Of a stretch of 64,000 nucleotides of DNA, positions 17,701 through 26,322 are shown in pieces (position 1 is the first letter of the stretch; every line of letters starts with the position of its first letter). Origin of the DNA: Chitinophaga varians (GTDB lineage Bacteria; Bacteroidota; Bacteroidia; Chitinophagales; Chitinophagaceae); the NCBI RefSeq assembly GCF_014529945.1, contig NZ_JACVFB010000005.1, positions 649,197 through 713,196 on the forward strand, given 5' to 3'. The position numbers were made by a program, and so were the translations under genes. The notes beneath the pieces were generated by a model. It was not told the origin of the DNA. It saw only the letters and a program-made list of their open reading frames with translations, and ran no database searches.

Positions 17701-17824
17701 CCGGATAAGGCCCGCCGATTATTCCTTTTTTGTCATATCAAGAGATAATTTCATATTGCTGAACAGCACGAAAGACCTGATCGGTTACAGGAAGTTTTTT
17801 TCGGATAATTATGTAACACAGTGA
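14717..17824 (+). CDS. Type IX secretion system TPR protein PorW/SprE
   Basis: A 1035-residue exported protein required, in studied relatives, for type IX secretion and gliding. An N-terminal hydrophobic signal (residues 8-27, ending VLAQ) is followed by a Gln/Pro/Lys-rich linker, many TPR-type helices (for example FLLMGRAYFYEGDLENANK, MHFILGQLYLQQHHADSAM) and a C-terminal domain ending in SYFVIS-like and FFSDNY motifs (here YSFFVISRDNF). The known homologues are lipoproteins; the only candidate lipobox is LLLC at 16-19, which is a poor match. It is transcribed away from the bactofilin group. Confidence 0.82.
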   Translation: MNRYKSLRHYPVLIFLLLCMAPAVLAQIKPRNQAQQQQPRQQDPQSQSQKPLLNKPLFKPKEPRIQDRRPPSEVMLEKKHWNFKRRFFQNLATRYNYYFHARVKLDKVVKTVNRDGQDNYNVLLPFYPTSLQSQGFSKKELDSVIEKTNMAIQLHDPRGKWIDDCFLLMGRAYFYEGDLENANKTFQYINLTFAPKKKDEYKTVVGASENDHISIATREKRKGILGRFKHISARNDAFLWRAKTLLEQKEYDEVQALLNILSTDPNFPNRLDGGLAEVRAYSNYIQGRYPETIEPLKVAIDKSRDRVARARMHFILGQLYLQQHHADSAMDKFRDVIASKPDPMMDFQARLQIAKINAKEEGGLARSQEGLRHMLKKERFSRFRDAILYTMGTLAYPADAEAALGYLQKSLKANSDNMVQRTLTYKAIADIYYDQRQYLDAKKYYDSTAGAMTPDFVDAATVNVRKAVLADVAAKRTVILREDSLQRIAAMPESDRNIFLAKMAATLKTAAAEKKKHDAMQGANSYDNPAFGMNNSGAYSPKEEKGDWYFYNPASKSTGYSEFKRRWGSRQVADNWRRSQSGNLHVANNNDAPVQMGTDATTAAATPENLPPDSITGERLAQGLPLTPEKLANSHKLDQDARFELGKLYYDKLENYPLAIETYDSLLLKYPDHPRKPEILYSLYVWHGKLNHAADVARLKDIILKQYGNTNYADIIRSGGNRDTDLARKKTISATYDSAYTAFRSGDVAGALAIKRRADSTYGVNFMQGKFDLLEAMAIVKQDTLIGVDSTQASRKAVLAVMNKYPGDEGIHQQTQALLDALDHRNELVNYLAKLEIRKDDNGGPLLDENVSMRYPWQNPQPVLVDRINGAKTPAALADSAHVSNQIAGNVPTAPIATVAPPPPPKPVTPYKLSADNPHFVVLAFQRVSKELMDEGLNQFTRYNASKHATDKIEVGSFVLSPSETMLIFRIFPNEDKALNYFDEIREEAAVSIIPRIRPADYSFFVISRDNFILLNSTKDLIGYRKFFSDNYVTQ

Positions 17825-18025
17825 TATTTAAGGGATTTAATGATTTTGAGATTTTTTGATTTTGGAGGCTGCAGTGCGTCCTTTAAATTTAAAAAACCTT
17901 AAAATTGATAAATCCCTGATATATTTAACAGATTTTTAGATTTGAGATCTATTGATTTGTGGTGACGCGTGCATCCTGTAAATCAAAAAATCTCAAAATC
18001 AGTAAATCCCTAAATATTTAATAGA
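17822..18025. repeat. AT-rich inverted-repeat element filling the porW-mrcA gap
   Basis: The 337-base gap 17825-18161 has no gene. Its first 200 bases form a long imperfect inverted repeat: TTTAAGGGATTTA...GATTTTGAGATTTTTTGATTT near 17825-17865 is complementary to AAATCAAAAAATCTCAAAATC...TAAATCCCTAAA near 17978-18018, with a second pair of similar arms inside. The remainder before the mrcA start is AT-rich and presumably carries its promoter. Confidence 0.6.
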
Positions 18026-18161
18026 TTTGTGGGTCAAACTGTTAGTAAACGGGCCTGTTTATTGCTGTTAGCGGCTGTTTATTAAATATTTATTTTAACA
18101 GCCAACGATAGCAACTGTCCAAAAAACTCGGCGTACGCCGCAAATCAAATTAATATAGCGC

Positions 18162-20564
18162 ATGAAAAAATCGGTGAAAATATTGTGGCGTGTAGCGTTT
18201 GGTATTTTAGCACTGTTTGTTCTTTTAATCTTACTGGTCAACTTCAGGATCATTGGTAATATGCCTTCCATGGAGGAACTGGAAAACCCGCGCGCTGCGC
18301 TGGCTTCCGAAGTGATTGCAGATGACGGGACCATATTAGGTAAATACTATCAGGTTGACCGCTCCAGCAGCGACTTCAATGAAATCTCCAAAAATGTGAT
18401 CAATGCCCTGATCGCTACCGAAGAAACCCGCTTTTATCAGAACTCCGGTATCGACGCCAAAGGCACGCTGGCGATTCCTTTTTACCTGCTGATCGGTAAA
18501 AAACGTGGCTCCAGCACCATTACCCAGCAGCTGGCCCTTAACCTGCAAACCGATAACCTGGGAAAACAACGTGCCACCAATCCCGTTAGCAGGGCCTTCC
18601 AGAAACTGCAGGAATGGATCATTGCCGTGAAACTGGAAAGAAACTTCACCAAACAGGAGATTCTGACGCTTTACCTGAACACCGTCGCTTTCGGCGATAA
18701 CGTATATGGTATTGAGAATGGCGCCCGTACCTTCTTTAGTAAAGATGCCGGTCACCTTTCCATCGAAGAAGCGGCTATTCTGGTGGGCATGCTGAAAGGC
18801 AACACCCTCTATAATCCGCGCCGTAACCCGCAGCTGGCACTGGGCCGCCGTAATACGGTGATAGACAACATGGTGGACGCCAACTTTATCACTCCTGCAG
18901 AAGCCGCCGCCGCCAAAAGCAAACCAATCGTATTGCACTATAATAAGATAGACCATAATAAAGGTCTGGCTCCTTATTTCCGCGAAGTACTGCGCGACGA
19001 GGTGAAAGCGTGGTGTAAAGACCATAAAAAAGCAGACGGTACACCGTATAACATTTACCGTGACGGTCTGAAAATTTATACGACCATCAACCCACGTATG
19101 CAATTGTATGCAGAAGAGGCGGTGTCCCGTCACCTGCAGGCCCTGCAGAAATACCTGTCTAACCAAAATGATGTAAAAACAGGTAACGTGTGGAAAAAAT
19201 GGCCACAGTACCTTGACAAATACACGAAAGAGTCTGACCGCTATCGTAATATGAAAGAGGCGGAAGCTTCTGATGAAGACATCACCAGGTCCTTCAACAC
19301 ACCCACCAAAATGAAGGTGTTTGCCTGGAAAAGCTTCACAGAGCCGGACCTGAACGAGATTGATACTGTGATGACACCGCTGGACTCCATCAAGTACATG
19401 CGTGCTGTATTGCAGGCCGGCTTTATGGCCATGGACCCGGAAAGCGGCGAGGTGAAAGCCTGGGTGGGCGGTCCGGATTTCCGTTACTTTAAAAATGACC
19501 ACGTCGCTAAAACCCGCCGTCAGGTGGGTTCTACCTTCAAGCCGTTCCTGTATTGTTTTGCGATCATGAACGGAATGTCGCCTAATACCATGCTGCCTAA
19601 CGAACCGATCACCATCGGTAACTGGACACTGACCCGTAACTCCGAAGGTAGTGTAGGTGGCAGCATCTCCATGGCAGGAGCGCTGGCCAGATCGCTTAAC
19701 CTGGTGTCGGCTTATCTGATCAAACAGATCGGCGCCAAAGCGTTTGCGGATTTTGCACAGAACAAGATTGGTTTCACCAGCAAAATTGAGCCTTATCCTT
19801 CTATCGCACTTGGGGTATCTGAAATATCCCTGTACGAGATGTTGCAGGCCTATACCATGTTCCCAGCCAGAGGCATCAATACTAAACCGATCTATATCAC
19901 CCGTATAGAAGACCGTTATGGTAATATCCTCGAAACCTTTGCTCCGGTGAAACGGGAGGTGATCAGTGAGAAAGAAGCGTATACCATGGTGAAGATGATG
20001 GAAGGCGTATTACAGCCCGGCGGCACCGGCGCCCGTATGCGCGGGGCGTATAAAATGCAGGGTGAAATGGCGGGTAAAACCGGTACCACCAACGATAACA
20101 CCGATGGCTGGTTTATTGGTTACACGCCTAAACTGCTGGCAGGCGCCTGGGTAGGTTGCGAAAACAACTTTATCCACTTTGCCACCACCGGTATCGGTCA
20201 GGGTGCCAATACTGGTCTGCCTATCTGGGCTTACTTCATGCAAAAAGTATTTGCGGATAATACACTGAAAGTGACCAGCAGCGATAAATTCCCGGTACCG
20301 GCCAATATGACCGATGAAACGTATTCCAACTTCGACACCAACGTGAAACCCGGTGCGGAAGCGGAAGACATTGGCAATGGTTCCGAGTCCGACTACCAGA
20401 CCAATGAAGAGGACATGTACTCGCCAGGGGCTGAAAAGCCGGCGCAGGAGACGACCAAACCGAAAGAAGAGAAGCCGGCGCCACCCAAGCCTAAAGAAGA
20501 CAACAAAGACAAAGGAACACCTGCCACACCTAAAGCAGTATATCCTCCTAAAAAAGATAGTTAA
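18162..20564 (+). CDS. mrcA: Penicillin-binding protein 1A, bifunctional transglycosylase/transpeptidase
   Basis: An 800-residue inner-membrane enzyme that polymerises and crosslinks peptidoglycan. After one N-terminal helix (about 9-28) comes the GT51 domain with catalytic E87 in ATEETRFYQNSGID and GSSTITQQLALNL, then the transpeptidase domain with S457-T-F-K460, SLN near 513 and K639-T-G-T. The last 80 residues are Pro/Lys/Glu-rich and probably disordered. The symbol indicates class A PBP function; paralogue assignment (PBP1A versus 1C) follows domain order. A terminator follows. Confidence 0.93.
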   Translation: MKKSVKILWRVAFGILALFVLLILLVNFRIIGNMPSMEELENPRAALASEVIADDGTILGKYYQVDRSSSDFNEISKNVINALIATEETRFYQNSGIDAKGTLAIPFYLLIGKKRGSSTITQQLALNLQTDNLGKQRATNPVSRAFQKLQEWIIAVKLERNFTKQEILTLYLNTVAFGDNVYGIENGARTFFSKDAGHLSIEEAAILVGMLKGNTLYNPRRNPQLALGRRNTVIDNMVDANFITPAEAAAAKSKPIVLHYNKIDHNKGLAPYFREVLRDEVKAWCKDHKKADGTPYNIYRDGLKIYTTINPRMQLYAEEAVSRHLQALQKYLSNQNDVKTGNVWKKWPQYLDKYTKESDRYRNMKEAEASDEDITRSFNTPTKMKVFAWKSFTEPDLNEIDTVMTPLDSIKYMRAVLQAGFMAMDPESGEVKAWVGGPDFRYFKNDHVAKTRRQVGSTFKPFLYCFAIMNGMSPNTMLPNEPITIGNWTLTRNSEGSVGGSISMAGALARSLNLVSAYLIKQIGAKAFADFAQNKIGFTSKIEPYPSIALGVSEISLYEMLQAYTMFPARGINTKPIYITRIEDRYGNILETFAPVKREVISEKEAYTMVKMMEGVLQPGGTGARMRGAYKMQGEMAGKTGTTNDNTDGWFIGYTPKLLAGAWVGCENNFIHFATTGIGQGANTGLPIWAYFMQKVFADNTLKVTSSDKFPVPANMTDETYSNFDTNVKPGAEAEDIGNGSESDYQTNEEDMYSPGAEKPAQETTKPKEEKPAPPKPKEDNKDKGTPATPKAVYPPKKDS

Positions 20565-20566
20565 AC

Positions 20567-20604
20567 AAAACAAGGGCTGACCAAACAGGTCGGCCCTTTG
20601 TTTT
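20567..20604 (+). terminator. Terminator after mrcA
   Basis: Interrupted stem AAAACAAGGGC-TGACC / GGTCGGCCCTTTGTTTT starting at the stop codon; both flanks are A/T-rich. Confidence 0.7.
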
Positions 20605-20720
20605 ACACGTATCCCAGGGATTGCCGTTTATCCAATATCCTATAGGATTACCGGGATATTATTTACTATTGCAGCCTTAGAAAACCAAACCAACCAACAA
20701 CCAAACCATTAAAAAAGCGT

Positions 20721-21878
20721 ATGCAAAAGCTAACCAAAGCCTTGCTGGTAGCTGCGTTATTGCCTGTTATGGCCATTGCGCAGGACAGCACTCAATTCAT
20801 CAAAGGCACCTGGGAAGATCTCACCGCCAGGGCTCAGAAAGAACACAAACCCATTTTTATCGACACCTATTTTGAAGGTTGCCACGCCTGTAAAGACATG
20901 GAAGTAAAGGTGTTTCCACGGCCGGAAGTAAAAAAATACATGGAGGAAAACTTCATCTGTACCGGTTATGACGTGTTCAAAGAACAATTCGGGATGGACA
21001 TGTGCCGTAAGTACTTTATGCGTGGATTTCCCACCTATCTGGTCATTTCCGGCGATGGCCAGTTGCTGGACCGCAGCTCCGGTTATCAGGAACCCGACAG
21101 GTTTATGGCCTTCCTGAAAAACAACATTGCCCGTTACAAAGCAGGCAAAACGTTGGCCGGCTTTGGCAACAGCCTGTCGTCCAAAGACCCGGAGTTCTAC
21201 AAAGCCATGTGGAACAAGGATTACAAAGGAGGGGACAAGGAAGAAATTGTAGGGTATCTCGCCAAACAAAAAGACAAACTGGCCGAGTCCACCTTTAAGG
21301 TGATGCAGATGGCAGCCATACTGCCGGACGACTACCGGACATTTTACCTGAAGAACCGGGGGGCGTACCTGGAGCATTTCGGCGAGGAGCTGAACGGTAA
21401 TATCATGGACAAGCTGCTGAAGCAGGACATGGCTGCCCTGCCAGCCACCCTGGACAAAGCGGTGTTTGATGCATTCCTGCAGCAACAACAGGTGGTGTAT
21501 CGTCCGGAGGATTGGAGTTATGCACAGATGTATTACGCAGAGAATTATCTCTTCAGAAAATGTAAAGACACCAGGGCTTTCCTCGAATTTGCTACAGCGC
21601 ATCCCGACCGGAATGAGAACAGGGTGCGGTATATGCAGTTTTACCTGGGAGCAGACCTGGCCAAAGATGCTGCTTTAAAGGCGCAGTACCTGAAGTGGGC
21701 AGAGGTGGTGGTGACCGCCAATGCCAGTCTGGAAAACCTGGAAGGGCTTGTGCGGATGAGCAGGGGAGTAGACCCGGCGAAGACCAGAAAGTTCCTGGGC
21801 TGGGTGATCGACAAAAAGAAATCCTGGGGAGATGATACCGGGAAAGAAGAGGCGGAGCTGAAGAATTTGAATATTTAA
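20721..21878 (+). CDS. Exported thioredoxin-fold protein
   Basis: A 385-residue protein with a signal peptide (MQKLTKALLVAALLPVMAIAQ) and an N-terminal thioredoxin domain. The active-site-like C54-H-A-C57 lies in IDTYFEGCHACKDME, followed by the Pro-containing FPTYLVISGDGQLL loop. The C-terminal two thirds is helical with no recognised domain. Likely a periplasmic thiol-disulfide protein of the DsbD-gamma/DUF255-like class; redox partner and substrate are unknown. It stands alone between terminators. Confidence 0.8.
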   Translation: MQKLTKALLVAALLPVMAIAQDSTQFIKGTWEDLTARAQKEHKPIFIDTYFEGCHACKDMEVKVFPRPEVKKYMEENFICTGYDVFKEQFGMDMCRKYFMRGFPTYLVISGDGQLLDRSSGYQEPDRFMAFLKNNIARYKAGKTLAGFGNSLSSKDPEFYKAMWNKDYKGGDKEEIVGYLAKQKDKLAESTFKVMQMAAILPDDYRTFYLKNRGAYLEHFGEELNGNIMDKLLKQDMAALPATLDKAVFDAFLQQQQVVYRPEDWSYAQMYYAENYLFRKCKDTRAFLEFATAHPDRNENRVRYMQFYLGADLAKDAALKAQYLKWAEVVVTANASLENLEGLVRMSRGVDPAKTRKFLGWVIDKKKSWGDDTGKEEAELKNLNI

Positions 21879-21981
21879 TTATTTAGTCATTTAATCATTA
21901 AAAAAGCGGAGATCACATCATACAATGTGATCTCCGCTTTTTTTAATATCTAAATAATCAAATGATCAAATAATCAAATAA
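21879..21981. repeat. Bidirectional terminator palindrome with AAATAATC octamer arms
   Basis: A perfect 18-base stem (21901-21918 with 21925-21942, core GCGGAGATCACAT) carries poly-A and poly-T on either side and is flanked outward by AT-rich arms, including four tandem units of AAATAATC type at 21950-21981. It lies between convergent stop codons of the thioredoxin-like gene and sucC and would terminate both. Confidence 0.8.
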
Positions 21982-23193
21982 TTAGTTCAGTGCTTTGTTT
22001 ACCAGGTCAGCAGCTTCGCTGAGGAGGGTCGCAGACTGTACTTTCAGGCCGCTGGCTTCGATCAGTTCTTTTGCTTCTTTAGCGTTGGTACCCTGTAAGC
22101 GTACAATGATCGGAACGTTGATGTTGCCGATGGATTTGTAAGCGTCGATAACACCCTGAGCAACCCTGTCGCAACGAACGATACCGCCGAAGATATTGAT
22201 CAGGATAGCTTTTACTTTAGGATCTTTCAGGATGATACGGAAGCCTGCTTCAACGGTTTGTGCGTTGGCAGTACCACCTACGTCCAGGAAGTTAGCCGGA
22301 TCACCGCCGCTCAGTTTGATCATGTCCATGGTAGCCATGGCCAGACCAGCGCCGTTTACCATGCAACCTACGTTACCGTCGAGTTTTACGAAGTTGAGGT
22401 TGTATTTACCAGCTTCTACTTCGGTAGGATCTTCTTCGGTGATGTCGCGAAGTGCTTCCAGATCAGGATGACGCATCAGGGCGTTGTCGTCCAGGTTTAC
22501 TTTGGCGTCAACGGCAATGATTTTCTCATCGCTGGTTTTGAATAATGGATTGATTTCCAGCATGCTGCAATCCAGTCCTACGTAAGCGTTGTACAGGTTG
22601 GTAACAAATTTTACCATGTTTTTGAACGCTTCGCCGCTCAAACCGAAGTTGAAAGCGATGTTACGGGCCTGGAATGGTTGCAGGGCCATGTTTGGTTTTA
22701 CCCACTCTTTGTATATTTTTTCAGGAGTACTGTGAGCTACTTCTTCGATATCCATACCGCCTTCGGTAGAATACATGATCACATTCTGGCCCTTAGCGCG
22801 GTCCAGCAGGATAGACAGGTAAAATTCCTTTACCGGATTAGGGCCCGGATAATAAACGTCCTGTGCTACCAGTACTTTGTTTACCAGTTTGCCTGCTTCG
22901 CCGGTCTGGATAGTTACCAGTGTGCCACCCAGGATGTTACCAGCAATGGTTTTCACATCCTCCGCATTTTTACCTACAGCTACACCTCTCTGCTCAGTTC
23001 CACGGATTTTACCTTTACCGCGTCCACCAGCGTGAATTTGCGCTTTAACCACTGCAAACTCATTACCGTATTGCACCTTCAGTTGCTTGTAAGCTTCGGC
23101 CGCTGCTTCCGGTGTTTCTACCGGAATGCCTTCCTGAACCGGTACATTATATTTTTTCAACAGTTCTTTAGCCTGGTACTCGTGTAAATTCAT
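21982..23193 (-). CDS. sucC: Succinyl-CoA ligase (ADP-forming) beta subunit
   Basis: A 403-residue TCA-cycle enzyme subunit converting succinyl-CoA to succinate with ATP formation, working with SucD (not in this window). MNLHEYQAKELLKKYNVPV opens the ATP-grasp domain; KAQIHAGGRGKGKI, DCSMLEINPL, and the CoA-ligase domain motifs GLAMATMDMIKLSGG and INIFGGIVRCD follow. Full family length. The gene runs leftward from a divergent spacer shared with the phosphorylase gene. Confidence 0.97.
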   Translation of the reverse strand: MNLHEYQAKELLKKYNVPVQEGIPVETPEAAAEAYKQLKVQYGNEFAVVKAQIHAGGRGKGKIRGTEQRGVAVGKNAEDVKTIAGNILGGTLVTIQTGEAGKLVNKVLVAQDVYYPGPNPVKEFYLSILLDRAKGQNVIMYSTEGGMDIEEVAHSTPEKIYKEWVKPNMALQPFQARNIAFNFGLSGEAFKNMVKFVTNLYNAYVGLDCSMLEINPLFKTSDEKIIAVDAKVNLDDNALMRHPDLEALRDITEEDPTEVEAGKYNLNFVKLDGNVGCMVNGAGLAMATMDMIKLSGGDPANFLDVGGTANAQTVEAGFRIILKDPKVKAILINIFGGIVRCDRVAQGVIDAYKSIGNINVPIIVRLQGTNAKEAKELIEASGLKVQSATLLSEAADLVNKALN

Positions 23194-23267
23194 CGCAATA
23201 AAATTTGGCGCTAAAATAGGTCATTATGATTTAAATATAAAACCGCATTCATTTGTGAATTAAAAAA

Positions 23268-23275
23268 TAACTTTG
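23268..23275 (+). promoter_or_regulatory. Probable -7 element of the purine nucleoside phosphorylase gene
   Basis: TAACTTTG fits TAnnTTTG and lies 33 bases before the start codon at 23309. No clear -33 element was found. Confidence 0.4.
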
Positions 23276-23308
23276 CGCGGTTTGATTTTTAAATCCGACT
23301 TTTAATTA

Positions 23309-24142
23309 ATGCATAAACAGATGAGTGAATTAACGGACCAGATAAAGGCAGCTGGTGATTATATCCGGAAACACTGGCAGGAAACGCCTGTGGCAGGGGT
23401 GATATTGGGGAGTGGACTGGGTAACCTGACCAAAGAGATAGAACGAAGCATCGAAATATCTTATCGTGATATTCCACATTTTCCGGAATCTACGGTGGAA
23501 GGGCATTCCGGGAAACTGATCCTGGGATATATGCAGGGCAAGCCTATTGTGGCCATGGCCGGCAGATTCCACTATTATGAAGGTTTTTCCATGAAACAGG
23601 TCACTTTTCCGGTAAGGGTGATGAAAGAACTGGGCATTCATACCCTCTTCATATCCAACGCCGCCGGTGGTATGAACCCACAGTTCAAGGTGGGCGACCT
23701 GATGGTGATAAAAGATCATATCAACCTGCAGCCGGAGCATCCGCTGCGTGGCCGTAATGAAGACACGCTCGGTCCCCGTTTCCCGGATATGAGCGAACCT
23801 TATTCCAAAGCATTGATACAGTCGGCCTATCAAATTGCCACTGCCAACAATATTGCACTGCATACCGGCGTATATGTAGGCGTACAGGGCCCTACTTTTG
23901 AAACCAGGGCTGAATACAAGTATATGCACATCATCGGCGGCGATGCCGTAGGCATGAGCACTGTACCGGAAGTGATCGTAGCAGCACATGCCGGTCTTCA
24001 GGTGTTTGCCATGAGCGTTATCACCGATATCGGCATCCGTGAGGAAGAAAATGTGATCACCCATCAGGAGGTGCTGGAAGCAGCTCATGCGGCAGAACCC
24101 AAGCTAACGCTTATCTTTAGTGAATTAATCCGGCAACTATAA
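23309..24142 (+). CDS. Purine-nucleoside phosphorylase (trimeric PNP family)
   Basis: A 277-residue cytosolic enzyme that phosphorolyses purine nucleosides for salvage. The phosphate loop GVILGSGLGNL, VEGHSGKL, the AGRFHYYEGF motif, SNAAGGMNPQFKVGDLMVI and GGDAVGMSTVPEVIVAAHAG are all in family order, with EARAEY-type FETRAEY. This pattern is the human-like trimeric (PunA/DeoD2) class rather than hexameric E. coli DeoD. ATG 23309 or ATG 23321 could start it. The next gene starts 18 bases later on the same strand. Confidence 0.93.
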   Translation: MHKQMSELTDQIKAAGDYIRKHWQETPVAGVILGSGLGNLTKEIERSIEISYRDIPHFPESTVEGHSGKLILGYMQGKPIVAMAGRFHYYEGFSMKQVTFPVRVMKELGIHTLFISNAAGGMNPQFKVGDLMVIKDHINLQPEHPLRGRNEDTLGPRFPDMSEPYSKALIQSAYQIATANNIALHTGVYVGVQGPTFETRAEYKYMHIIGGDAVGMSTVPEVIVAAHAGLQVFAMSVITDIGIREEENVITHQEVLEAAHAAEPKLTLIFSELIRQL

Positions 24143-24160
24143 ACGTTTTGTCATTTTCGG

Positions 24161-26140
24161 ATGAGGCAACTTCTTATTATCATAGCCCTGCTGTTAGCAG
24201 GTAGTCATTCCTTAATGGCACAGTTCAATACCAATCGTTTCGGTAATACCGGCGGTGGTGGCGGCTCCAGCAAAATGCAGCGCGACACGATGCATCACCA
24301 TGAGGAACCAGACACCCTTACGCTGACTTACCGTTACCTGGGTGAGCCGACGGATTTTACCATCGACTCGTCTGTGGCCGATTTCAATATCGACTTCCTG
24401 AAAGTGCCGGCCAACTACATGACGCTGGGCAACAGCGGCGCGGCAGCCCGGAACATCATCTTCACACCGTTGATGAAACCCGGATTTGACGCGGGCTTTC
24501 ATGCTTACGACATCTATGGCTTCAGCCACGCGAATGCCAGGTTCTATAGCACCAACCGTCCCTATTCTGAACTGAACTATCTTGTAGGTAGTAAACAGGA
24601 ACAGGTGATCGGCGTTAGTCACACCCAGAACCGGACGGACCGTTTTAACTTCGCCTTTGACTATCGTAAGGTAAATGCTCCCGGTTATTACCGCTCGCAG
24701 ACCACCAACCACGATACCTACCGGCTTACCGCCCGCTACCAGAGCAAGAATAAACGAGCCAATACTTATTTCAGCTTCTACTATAACAAACTCAATGGCG
24801 GGGAAAACGGTGGTATCAAAAGCGATACCTTTCTGGCAAACAGCCGATTCAAAAACCGCCAGAGTATTGATGTAAACCTCGGTAACCAGGAAGTTACCCA
24901 ATATGCGTTCTTCGGTACTAAAATCCCCGTGAAATCACAATACCAGGAAACCGGATTGCTGATCCAGCAACAGTACGACTGGGGCCGCGGTGACACCATT
25001 CACATCAACGACACAACGGACTACTTCCGCTACCGGCCTATTTTCCGGGTGCAGTACACGTTCAACTTCCAGAATAACAACTACCAGTTCCTCGACAATA
25101 GCCAGGATACTTTTTTCTACACCCGGCATTATGGGTTTGACTTCTACAAAGCCGGCGATACCATCCAGGCAAAACATCAATGGAAAACAATATCCAATGA
25201 CCTGTCACTGGTGCAGTTCCCCGTACTGGGCAACCTGGGGCACTTTATTAATCTCGGTGCCCGCTTCGAAAGTATTACCGGTACTTTCCTCGATGCAGAC
25301 ATCAACTTCACTAATCTGGCCCTGCATGGGGAATACCGCAACAAAACCCGCAACAAGCAGTGGGATTTCGCTGCCCGTGGCGAGTTCTATGTAGTGGGGC
25401 AGAATATCGGGGATTACAGTATTTATGGTAGTTTACGACGGCATATCAATGATCTGTTGGGCGATGTGAAGTTGTCGGTCAGCAACGTAAACCGGGAACC
25501 GTCCTACGTGTACAAGTTCTTCAATAGTAACCGTGACACCTGGTACAATAGCACTACCGCCAAGGAAAATACCACCCAGCTGCAGTTTGTGGCGGAAAAC
25601 CCAAAACTGAAATACAGCCTGGCAGTGAACTATTTCCTGTTCACCAACTACACGTATTTCCAGGATTATTACCATAGTGCGCAGTCGCCCAACCTGTTTA
25701 ATCTGCTGCAGGTGGTGTTCAGCAAGAAATTCACTATCCGTCCGTTCTCCTGGTATGCCGAAGTAGCCTTCCAGCAGCGCCACGGTGAAGGGCCGCTGAA
25801 CGTACCGGCCATCTGGACACGGCACCGCTTTGCATTCGAGAAACTGTTGTACCGCAACCTGAACCTGATGACAGGCCTGGAATTCCGTTACAATACCTCT
25901 TATAATGCCGACGACTATTCACCGTTGCTCGGTCAATTTGTTTACCAGAACACTACCAAAGTGAAATACAACGCACCTGACATCGCTGCGTTTGCCCATT
26001 TCCGGATTAAGTCTTTCTCCGCGTTTGTACGCGCAGAAAACCTGAACGTGTTCTTTACACAAAACAATCATTCCGCTCCGCTGTATCCTTACAACAACTT
26101 CGATTTCCGATTGGGACTGCGTTGGTGGTTTATCAACTAA
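24161..26140 (+). CDS. Putative outer-membrane porin (porin_10 type)
   Basis: A 659-residue exported protein with signal peptide (MRQLLIIIALLLAGSHSLMAQ). After a Gly/Ser-rich linker the sequence is dominated by alternating aromatic/polar beta-strand stretches (FNFAFDYRKVNAPGYYRSQ, TYFSFYYNKLNGGENGG) and ends in the strand FDFRLGLRWWFIN, typical of outer-membrane barrels. It matches the Bacteroidota putative porin family (PF14121-like). Transported solute is unknown. It follows the phosphorylase by 18 bases, so they may be cotranscribed. Confidence 0.82.
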   Translation: MRQLLIIIALLLAGSHSLMAQFNTNRFGNTGGGGGSSKMQRDTMHHHEEPDTLTLTYRYLGEPTDFTIDSSVADFNIDFLKVPANYMTLGNSGAAARNIIFTPLMKPGFDAGFHAYDIYGFSHANARFYSTNRPYSELNYLVGSKQEQVIGVSHTQNRTDRFNFAFDYRKVNAPGYYRSQTTNHDTYRLTARYQSKNKRANTYFSFYYNKLNGGENGGIKSDTFLANSRFKNRQSIDVNLGNQEVTQYAFFGTKIPVKSQYQETGLLIQQQYDWGRGDTIHINDTTDYFRYRPIFRVQYTFNFQNNNYQFLDNSQDTFFYTRHYGFDFYKAGDTIQAKHQWKTISNDLSLVQFPVLGNLGHFINLGARFESITGTFLDADINFTNLALHGEYRNKTRNKQWDFAARGEFYVVGQNIGDYSIYGSLRRHINDLLGDVKLSVSNVNREPSYVYKFFNSNRDTWYNSTTAKENTTQLQFVAENPKLKYSLAVNYFLFTNYTYFQDYYHSAQSPNLFNLLQVVFSKKFTIRPFSWYAEVAFQQRHGEGPLNVPAIWTRHRFAFEKLLYRNLNLMTGLEFRYNTSYNADDYSPLLGQFVYQNTTKVKYNAPDIAAFAHFRIKSFSAFVRAENLNVFFTQNNHSAPLYPYNNFDFRLGLRWWFIN

Positions 26141-26147
26141 TAAAGCT

Positions 26148-26179
26148 GCACCTTGTATCTGACAAAAGATACAAGGTGC
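26148..26179 (+). terminator. Hairpin after the putative porin gene
   Basis: Perfect 13-base stem (GCACCTTGTATCT 26148-26160 with 26167-26179) starting 8 bases after the stop. There is no T run after it, so termination strength is uncertain. Confidence 0.5.
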
Positions 26180-26306
26180 GGGTATACCCTGTATGAAAGT
26201 TTGTGTTAGCCTGTCCCAGATCCTCCCTCCCGGGTTAATTGAATGTTAAAATAGCTGACGCTTCCGGAATTTGACAGCCGTCATGGTGAAAAACAATTTA
26301 TTGTAG

Positions 26307-26314
26307 TATTTTTG
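26307..26314 (+). promoter_or_regulatory. -7 promoter element of the metal cluster, near-leaderless
   Basis: TATTTTTG fits TAnnTTTG and lies only 8 bases before the ATG at 26323, so the transcript would start at or a few bases before the start codon. A clear -33 box is lacking. Confidence 0.45.
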
Positions 26315-26322
26315 TACTTGAC

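Noticed and set aside
20634..20660. Short AATATCC...GGATATT inverted repeat before the thioredoxin-like gene
   Set aside because: Only 7 bases with an uneven loop; could be chance in AT-rich sequence.
21950..21981. Tandem AAATAATC units as a CRISPR or plasmid iteron array
   Set aside because: Units are 8 bases, directly abutting, and form the arm of a terminator palindrome.
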